From NCBI RefSeq assembly GCF_003369835.1, contig NZ_QPMJ01000002.1:682001-746000 (forward strand): a DNA stretch of 64,000 bases, read 5' to 3'. This document shows positions 58,584-64,000 of the stretch, in pieces. The first letter of the stretch is position 1. Every line of letters starts with the position of its first letter. The notes under the pieces are model-generated. The model searched no databases and was not told where the DNA came from. It saw only the letters and a program-made list of their open reading frames with translations. Origin of the DNA: Halorussus rarus. Lineage in GTDB: Archaea > Halobacteriota > Halobacteria > Halobacteriales > Haladaptataceae. Position numbers and translations under genes: made by a program.

Positions 58584-60020
58584 TTACCCGTCCAGCGAGA
58601 CCACGACGTTCTTCGTCTGCGTGTACTCCCGGATCGCCTGCGTGCCCTTCTCGCGGCCGATGCCCGACTCCTTGTAGCCGCCGAACGGCGCCTGGGGCGG
58701 CGTGACCGGGAACTCGTTGACCGAGACGCTGCCGGCCTCGAGCCGCCCGGCGACCCGGTGAGCGCGCGCGAGGTCCCGTGTCCAGACCGTCGCGTACAGC
58801 CCGTACCGCGTGTCGTTGGCGCGCCTGACGGCCTCGTCCTCGTCCGAGAACTCGTAGAGGGTGAACACCGGGCCGAACACCTCGTCGCAGGACAGCGGCG
58901 CGTCGTCGGGGACGCCCTCGACGACGGTCGGCGCGTAGAAGTTGCCCGCCTCGCGGGGGATCTCGCCGCCCGCCAGCACCCGTCCGGGGCCGTCCTCGAC
59001 CGCCTCGGTCACGTACGCCGCGACGCGGTCCCGGGCCTCCCTCGTTATGAGCGGGCCGACGTCGGGGTCCTCGGTCCCCGGCCCGGTCGTCAGTTCCTCG
59101 GTCGCGGCCGCGACGCGGTCGGCGAACTCGTCGTAGACGTCCTCGTGGACGAACACCCGCGTCGTTGCGAAGCAGACCTGGCCCGCCATCGCGAACACGC
59201 CCAGCGTGTCCTCGACCGCCGAATCGAGGTCGGCGTCCGGGAAGACGAGGCTCGGGCTCTTGCCGCCGGTCTCCAGGCCGACCGGCGTCAGGTGGTCCGC
59301 GGCGGACTTCATGACGGCCCTGGCGGTCTCGACCGACCCGGTGAACACGACCTTGTCCACGCGGTCCGAGCCGGTCAGCGCCGCGCCGGTCGTCGCGCCG
59401 TCGCCGGGGACGACGTTCCAGACGCCGTCGGGGAGGCCGGCCTCGCTGGCGATGCGTGCGATCTCGGTGGCGACCAGCGGCGCCTCCGGCGCGGGCTTGG
59501 CGACGACGGCGTTGCCGCAGGCCAGTGCCGGCGCGATGCCCCGGAGCGAGAGCAGCGCGGGCGCGTTCCACGGGATTATCTGGCCGGTGATGCCCAGCGG
59601 CTCGAGCCGGGTGTAGTCGAGGTACCCCTCGCCGACCGGGACCGACTTGCCCTCGATCTTGTCGGTCAGCCCGGCGTAGTAGTCGAGGTACTTCGCCCCG
59701 TTCCGGGCGAACAGCCGGGACTCGCGCAGCGGTCGGCCGGTCTCGGCGGTCCCCAGTTCGGCGAGGTCGTCGGCGCGCTCGCGGACGGCGTCGGCGACCT
59801 CCCGCAGCAGGCGACCGCGGTCGCTCGGGTCCATCGCCCGCCACTCGGGAAGCGCGCCCTCCGCCGCCGAGAGCGCGGCGTCGATGCCCTCGCGCCCGCC
59901 TTCGGCCGCAGTGGCGACGGGGTCGTTGGTCGACGGGTCCAGCACCGCGAACGCGTCCTCGCCCGGTCGCTCCTCCCCATCGATGTAGCACCCGTACTCG
60001 CCGTGCGTGTGCCCAGACAT
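58584..60020 (-). CDS. aldehyde dehydrogenase (NAD(P)+)
   Basis: 478 residues, full family length. GITGQIIPWNAPALL, KPAPEAPL and VFTGSVETA build the cofactor site, LETGGKSPSLVF has the general-base Glu, and MAGQVCFATTRVFV the catalytic Cys. PFGGYKESGIGREKG ends the fold. It oxidises an aldehyde to the acid; the specific substrate is not clear. It follows the regulator/binding-protein cluster in the same direction, so it might be a target of that regulator. Confidence 0.92.
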   Translation of the reverse strand: MSGHTHGEYGCYIDGEERPGEDAFAVLDPSTNDPVATAAEGGREGIDAALSAAEGALPEWRAMDPSDRGRLLREVADAVRERADDLAELGTAETGRPLRESRLFARNGAKYLDYYAGLTDKIEGKSVPVGEGYLDYTRLEPLGITGQIIPWNAPALLSLRGIAPALACGNAVVAKPAPEAPLVATEIARIASEAGLPDGVWNVVPGDGATTGAALTGSDRVDKVVFTGSVETARAVMKSAADHLTPVGLETGGKSPSLVFPDADLDSAVEDTLGVFAMAGQVCFATTRVFVHEDVYDEFADRVAAATEELTTGPGTEDPDVGPLITREARDRVAAYVTEAVEDGPGRVLAGGEIPREAGNFYAPTVVEGVPDDAPLSCDEVFGPVFTLYEFSDEDEAVRRANDTRYGLYATVWTRDLARAHRVAGRLEAGSVSVNEFPVTPPQAPFGGYKESGIGREKGTQAIREYTQTKNVVVSLDG

Positions 60021-60100
60021 GGACGTCTCGTTCGCCGGCCACGCAGATAAGTCCCCGAGCGCCTCACGAGTCGGATCGATGCCCCGAGCGCGACCGGCGC

Positions 60101-61396
60101 CTACTCGTCCGCGTCGAGGTCCGCCACGGAGAGCGCGGTCTCGAGCCGGTCCCACGTCTCGCGGTCCTGCCAGCCCCAGCCGTGCTCGCAGACCGCATCG
60201 TTGGCGCCGAACTCGCCGACCGCGCGCTCGAAGGTCCGGCGCTCGTCGTCGTCGAAGATGATCCCGCTGCCGGTCGACACCTCGTACGGGCGGCTGACGG
60301 CGGCGGCCCACCCCGCCGCGGTCGCCGCGAGGAACTCCGCGAGCGGCCCCCGTCGCCGACGGAGCGCCCCCTCGGTCGCGACCAGCGACGGGCCGCAGAT
60401 GGGGAACTGGTCGGCGACCCGGAGCGAGTCGGTCCGGACGCCGTCCTCCCGGAGCTCCCGCGGGTCCGAGAACGACCCCGTGACCGCGTCGGCCTCGCCG
60501 TCCAGGAGCGCCCGCCGCTCCTCGCCCGCGATGTCCACGAGCTCCACGTCCGCGAGGACGCCCGACTGGGCGAGGAACAGCCGGCCCAGCAGCCCCGCCT
60601 CCGACTCGACGGGCATCCCGACGCGGCGGCCCCGCAGCTGCTCGACGCTCTCCAGGCCGCCGTCGAACCGGTCGCGCTCGGCGTACAGCACCGTCATCGC
60701 CCGCTGGAACAGCAGCGCCAGCGGGACGACCGGCTCGCCCCGCCGCCGGGCCTCGACGAGCGACACCGCCCCGGCCACGCCCACGTCGGCCTCCCCCGAG
60801 GCCACCGCGGCGAGCGACGCCGACGAGCCCCGGTGCTCGGCGAAGTCGACCGACAGGCCGCGGTCGGCGTACTCGTCCCGGCCAGCGGCCGCGAACAGCG
60901 GCAGGTGGAGGCCGTTGGGCGTCCAGTTCAGGCCGACCGTGAACTCCCGGTCGGCGTCGTCGTCGCGGTCGGCGTCGTCGGAATCACTGAATTGAGCACT
61001 TTCGGCGGACTCGTCGCCGACGTCGAACGCGGTCCGCGCCCGGTCGAGCAGCCGGTCGGCGTGGCGGTCGTACACCCGACCGGGGGCGGACGCCGGACCG
61101 TACGCCACCTCCCAGGCCTGTGGCGGGCGGCCCCGGGTCTCGTCCTGCACGGTCGTCGCGGTCACGAGTCCGCGGTCTTCGAGCGACGAGAGCGCGTCGG
61201 TGACCGCGTTCCGACCCAGGCCGGTGCCGACCTGCACGGTGAGCAGCGTCGCGGGCTCGTCGCCGACGCCGTCGCGCTCGGCCCGGAGCAGGAGGTAGGC
61301 CAGCACGCGGGCCGGCCGGTCGCCGAGCCCCGCACCGAGGCGTTCGACGAACGGCTCGTCGTCGTCGGAGAGGGCCGGGAACGTGCGAACCTCCAT
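60101..61396 (-). CDS. regulator: winged helix fused to an NMT1/THI5-type binding domain
   Basis: 431 residues without signal peptide. Residues about 20-95 form a winged helix (ARVLAYLLLRAERDG, VTDALSSLEDRGLVTA, AWEVAYG). An acidic linker follows, then a periplasmic-binding-protein-like domain from about 150 (FTVGLNWTPNGLHLPLFAAA, SLAAVASGEADVGVAG, MPVESEAGLLGRLFLAQSGV). LNW.PN is the N-terminal signature of NMT1/THI5 and ThiY proteins. A DNA-binding domain on a ligand-binding domain makes it a likely sensor repressor or activator. It follows two binding-protein genes (60101 is its stop) with 91 bases between. Ligand unknown; pyrimidine- or sulfonate-like compounds are typical. Confidence 0.75.
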   Translation of the reverse strand: MEVRTFPALSDDDEPFVERLGAGLGDRPARVLAYLLLRAERDGVGDEPATLLTVQVGTGLGRNAVTDALSSLEDRGLVTATTVQDETRGRPPQAWEVAYGPASAPGRVYDRHADRLLDRARTAFDVGDESAESAQFSDSDDADRDDDADREFTVGLNWTPNGLHLPLFAAAGRDEYADRGLSVDFAEHRGSSASLAAVASGEADVGVAGAVSLVEARRRGEPVVPLALLFQRAMTVLYAERDRFDGGLESVEQLRGRRVGMPVESEAGLLGRLFLAQSGVLADVELVDIAGEERRALLDGEADAVTGSFSDPRELREDGVRTDSLRVADQFPICGPSLVATEGALRRRRGPLAEFLAATAAGWAAAVSRPYEVSTGSGIIFDDDERRTFERAVGEFGANDAVCEHGWGWQDRETWDRLETALSVADLDADE

Positions 61397-61487
61397 GGCT
61401 CGCTAGGTGCACTACCGCGACGAGCAAAAGTACTCCGGCGGTCCCGAGCTCCCCAGGACCCCACGGCCGACCCGGTCGGCGGACGCG

Positions 61488-62456
61488 TCACCGACTCGCC
61501 TGCCCCGCGTACGCCCCGATAGCGTCGGCGTCCGCGTCGAGGTACTCGTTCGTCCACGCCGCGTCGGGGTCCACTTCGCCGTCGAGCAGGTCGGTCTCCG
61601 CGAGGGTCTCGCCCAAGGTCCGCCACCGGTCGGCGTCGTGGTGGCCCCAGCCGGTCTCCCGGAGACGGTCGGTCCACTGGAGTTCGTCGGCGGCGACGCC
61701 GAACTTCCGGCGCTCGACGTCGCGGGTCCGTTCGAGGGTGGCGTTGCGCTCGACCAGCACGTCGACGGCCTCGTCGGGGTCCTCGGTCGCGGCGACCCAG
61801 CCCCGGGCGGTCGCCCGGAGGAACGACCTGACGGTCTCGGGATTCTCCGCGGCGAACTCGGGGTTCGTCACGATGGTCATCCCGTAGACGTCGAGGTAGT
61901 CGCCGATGCGCAGCTCGTCGGCGGTCCGGTCGTGCTCCGCCTGGAGCTCGTAACCGTTGGTGACGACCCCGACCGCGGCGTCGACCTCGCCGCTGACCAG
62001 CTTGTGCTGGACCCGGTGGTGGGTGTGCTCGTCGACGTCCAGCAGGTCGACATCGTCACTGATACCTTCGTTTTCGAGGAGCTGTGCCGTGAGGATGCGG
62101 GTCTTGGTCGCCGAGGGGGCGATGGTGCAGCCGGCGAGCTGGTCGGGCGATTCGAGCGCCGCGCCGAACGCGTCCCGGAAGGTGTACACCGCGGCGGGCG
62201 TCTTCTGAGTGACCGCGGCGACCGCGAGGGGTTCGACGCCCTGGCTCCGGACCGACAGCACCGCGCTCCCGCCGGCCAGGGCGAACTCGCGTCGACCCTC
62301 CCCGGCCTGCTCGGCGGCGAACGGCGAGCCGTGGCCCTCCACGAACCGGACGTCGAGCCCCTCCTCGTCGTAGAAGCCCCGCTCGCGCGCGAGGAAGTAC
62401 GGCGCCTGGAACCCGTTGGGTTCCCAGTTGAGCTGGAAGTCGACCTCGGTCGTCAT
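61488..62456 (-). CDS. NMT1/THI5-type substrate-binding protein without signal peptide
   Basis: 322 residues. VDFQLNWEPNGFQAPYFLAR begins right after the Met, so there is no signal peptide or lipobox. GEGRREFALAGGSAVLSVRS, SATKTRILTAQLLENEGI and GEVDAAVGVVTNGYEL follow the binding-protein fold. The Cys cluster of yeast THI5 (an HMP-P synthase) is absent. Without export it would act in the cytoplasm, or export uses an unusual route. It overlaps the preceding gene by 4 bases. Confidence 0.8.
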   Translation of the reverse strand: MTTEVDFQLNWEPNGFQAPYFLARERGFYDEEGLDVRFVEGHGSPFAAEQAGEGRREFALAGGSAVLSVRSQGVEPLAVAAVTQKTPAAVYTFRDAFGAALESPDQLAGCTIAPSATKTRILTAQLLENEGISDDVDLLDVDEHTHHRVQHKLVSGEVDAAVGVVTNGYELQAEHDRTADELRIGDYLDVYGMTIVTNPEFAAENPETVRSFLRATARGWVAATEDPDEAVDVLVERNATLERTRDVERRKFGVAADELQWTDRLRETGWGHHDADRWRTLGETLAETDLLDGEVDPDAAWTNEYLDADADAIGAYAGQASR

Positions 62457-63445
62457 CGGCCGGCCTCCGGGACGAACGCGCCGTCGGGGATGCGCTCGAC
62501 GCCGAGCGCGTCGGCGCCCGCGACGTCGCGGAGGTGGTCGAACAGCTGCTCCATCCCGGCGACGGTCTCGCGGTCCCAGTCGGCGACGACCATCTCGCGC
62601 CAGCCGTCCCGGATGGCCCGCCAGGCCCGCTCGTCGTCGGTGTCCATCAGCCGGTCGCCGATCTCGGCCCAGAGCTCGTCGTCCTCGCGGAGCCTGGCGA
62701 CCGCGTCGCGGTAGGCGTCCCGGAACGCGCCGACCGTCTCGGGGTGGTCGTCGAGGTACGCCTCGCTCGTGAGGAACGTCGAGACCGGGAGCCGGTCGTC
62801 GGTGCCCGAGAGCCGCTGGACCAGGTCGGCCATCGGCAGCACTTCCCGGCAGTCGCCCGCCTCGGTCAGCTCGGGCACGATCTGCCAGAACTGGAGTCCG
62901 GCGTCGACCTCGCCCTCCCGGAGCAGCCGGGAGAGCTCGACCTTCGAGCCGGCCTCGACCGCGGTGGCGGTGTCGGCGGGGTCGAAGTCGTGGTACTTGC
63001 GACAGGCCGCCCGGGTGAGAATCCAGTTCTTGTCGAGCCGCCGGACGACGCCGACGTCCACGTCGCGGAGGTCGTCGAGCCCCGCGACGTCCGAGTCGGG
63101 CGCGGCGACGAGCGACCCCACGGTCCGGCCGTAAGGGTGGAAGCCGACGATGGGCGCGCCCTCGGCGCGCTCCCGGGCGGTCGAAATGTAGTCGATGTCG
63201 ATGAGGTCGGCGTCGCCCTCCTGGAGCTTGGCCTCGACGGTCTCCAGTCCGTCCTCGGTCTCGTCGGAGACCAGTTCCACGTCGAGGTGGAAGCCGTGGT
63301 CGCGGTCGAGGCCGAGGCGCTTGATGGTGTACAGGAGGTAGCGCGGGCTCCCGTTGTGCTCGAACCGGGCGCGCATCACCGGCCGGTCGCCGGGGTCGCC
63401 GTGCTGCTCGTCGAGCGCGGCCTGCTTCTCGGCGATGGAGGTCAT
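62453..63445 (-). CDS. second binding-protein-like protein without signal peptide
   Basis: 330 residues. SPRYLLYTIKRLGLDRDHGF, KLQEGDADLIDIDYISTARE, VGVVRRLDKNWILTRAACRK and LREGEVDAGLQFWQIVPEL follow the ABC-type binding-protein (SsuA/NMT1) layout. The first 25 residues are charged and cannot be a signal. It overlaps the next gene by 4 bases, so the two are made together. Ligand unknown. Confidence 0.75.
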   Translation of the reverse strand: MTSIAEKQAALDEQHGDPGDRPVMRARFEHNGSPRYLLYTIKRLGLDRDHGFHLDVELVSDETEDGLETVEAKLQEGDADLIDIDYISTARERAEGAPIVGFHPYGRTVGSLVAAPDSDVAGLDDLRDVDVGVVRRLDKNWILTRAACRKYHDFDPADTATAVEAGSKVELSRLLREGEVDAGLQFWQIVPELTEAGDCREVLPMADLVQRLSGTDDRLPVSTFLTSEAYLDDHPETVGAFRDAYRDAVARLREDDELWAEIGDRLMDTDDERAWRAIRDGWREMVVADWDRETVAGMEQLFDHLRDVAGADALGVERIPDGAFVPEAGR

Positions 63446-63512
63446 CGCTGGCCCCCTCGCACCGCGGCGGCGTGCGGTGGGACGACGGTGTCCGGTGGGG
63501 CGACCTCGCGGG

Positions 63513-64000
63513 TCACGGCCGGCCTCCCGGCGCCACGATGGACCGGATCTCGGCGTCGGCGTCGACCAGGTCGCGCTCCTTCATCCAGTCGAGGTGCTCG
63601 CGGAGCTCGTCGTAGTCGGCGAGCTCGGGCGCCTCGTACTCGGGCACGGTGATCTGGTCGCGGACCGCGTCCACGTCGACGTCCTCGAACAGGTCGGGCG
63701 CGACCGCCTCGTCCTTGCCCAGCATGTCGAGGTAGTCGTCCCGGAACTCGGCGGGGTTCTCGTTGATGTCCTCGACGGCGCGGCGATAGCCGGCCACGAA
63801 CTTCCGGAGCGCCTCCCCCGTCAGCTGCTCGCCGCCCACGATTCCCATGTGGTTCTCGAACTCCATGACGCGCTCGAAGCCCAGCTCCTCGGCCAGCGTG
63901 CTGTGGGGTTCGAGCAGCGTCGCGGCCTCGACCTCGCCGTCGCGGAGCGCCCGCAGGCGGTCGGTGGGCATCCCCTGGTGGTCGAGGGTCACGTCCTCGG
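63513..64000 (-). CDS. third binding-protein-like protein (partial, N-terminus outside window)
   Basis: Only the C-terminal part lies in the window, and the frame is open to base 64000. MPTDRLRALRDGEVEAATLL, ELGFERVMEFENHMGIVGG and LRKFVAGYRRAVEDINENP are typical of the second lobe and hinge of SsuA/NMT1-type proteins. Whether it has a signal peptide cannot be seen. It is followed 67 bases later by the 330-residue gene in the same direction. Confidence 0.7.
   Translation of the reverse strand, partial: EDVTLDHQGMPTDRLRALRDGEVEAATLLEPHSTLAEELGFERVMEFENHMGIVGGEQLTGEALRKFVAGYRRAVEDINENPAEFRDDYLDMLGKDEAVAPDLFEDVDVDAVRDQITVPEYEAPELADYDELREHLDWMKERDLVDADAEIRSIVAPGGRP

Noticed and set aside
61488-62456. 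THI5-type HMP-P synthase
   Set aside because: The LNW.PN start fits the superfamily, but the Cys cluster needed by the yeast enzyme is absent, so only a binding-protein call is supported.

Overview
The window comes from a halophilic archaeon (class Halobacteria). Coding DNA is mostly G/C-rich, the proteins are acidic, many genes look leaderless with a TATA box about 25 bases before the start codon, and two surface proteins end in PGF-CTERM anchors, one of them a full S-layer glycoprotein. I cannot name the genus from sequence alone.

Layout. (1) 1-335: a hairpin-rich segment, then a 14-bp perfect palindrome in front of an A/T-rich island. (2) 336-4946: five genes on the + strand, four of them overlapping or abutting: a winged-helix regulator, a membrane protein, two proteins I do not recognise and an SMC/Rad50-like ATPase with its own zinc ribbon. 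This is the best candidate for an undescribed (probably anti-virus) system. (3) 5.0-13.9 kb: a gene graveyard mixed with intact genes. It holds three partial copies of one gene tail, an orc1/cdc6 fragment with a broken Walker A motif, frameshifted genes and a 53-residue zinc-ribbon gene, next to intact genes such as an AN1-finger/CAP-domain protein, a FilR1-type regulator, an NDUFA9-like SDR membrane protein and a secreted PGF-CTERM protein. (4) 14.1-16.9 kb: the S-layer glycoprotein gene with a long leader and a hairpin terminator.

(5) 17.0-35.8 kb: an integrated mobile element. A serine recombinase and an AbrB-type regulator share CTGTAC operator sites. A long rightward operon encodes many small membrane proteins, a spike-like secreted protein, a P-loop NTPase and a 1039-residue surface protein. 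A leftward operon of eight overlapping genes encodes zinc-finger, nuclease-like and winged-helix proteins. No capsid, portal or terminase gene is visible, so the cargo resembles pleolipoviruses or plasmid-vesicle elements rather than a tailed virus. A tRNA-Pro(GGG) gene lies just beyond its right side.

(6) 36.0-64.0 kb: core chromosome. The leftward adk, DUF106, cmk, cbf5 series is the usual tail of the archaeal ribosomal super-operon. It is followed by thrB, pdxS, valS, pyrF, mptA, nadK, a KaiC-like ATPase, uspA, a HerA-like ATPase, an IMPase-family phosphatase and an aldehyde dehydrogenase. A pair of structured repeats in opposite orientation brackets a DUF2240 gene at 47.7-48.6 kb. The window ends in a leftward cluster of three NMT1/THI5-type binding proteins, at least two without a signal peptide, followed by a protein that fuses a winged helix to the same type of binding domain and so looks like a ligand-sensing regulator.

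No rRNA, CRISPR array or intact insertion sequence was seen.
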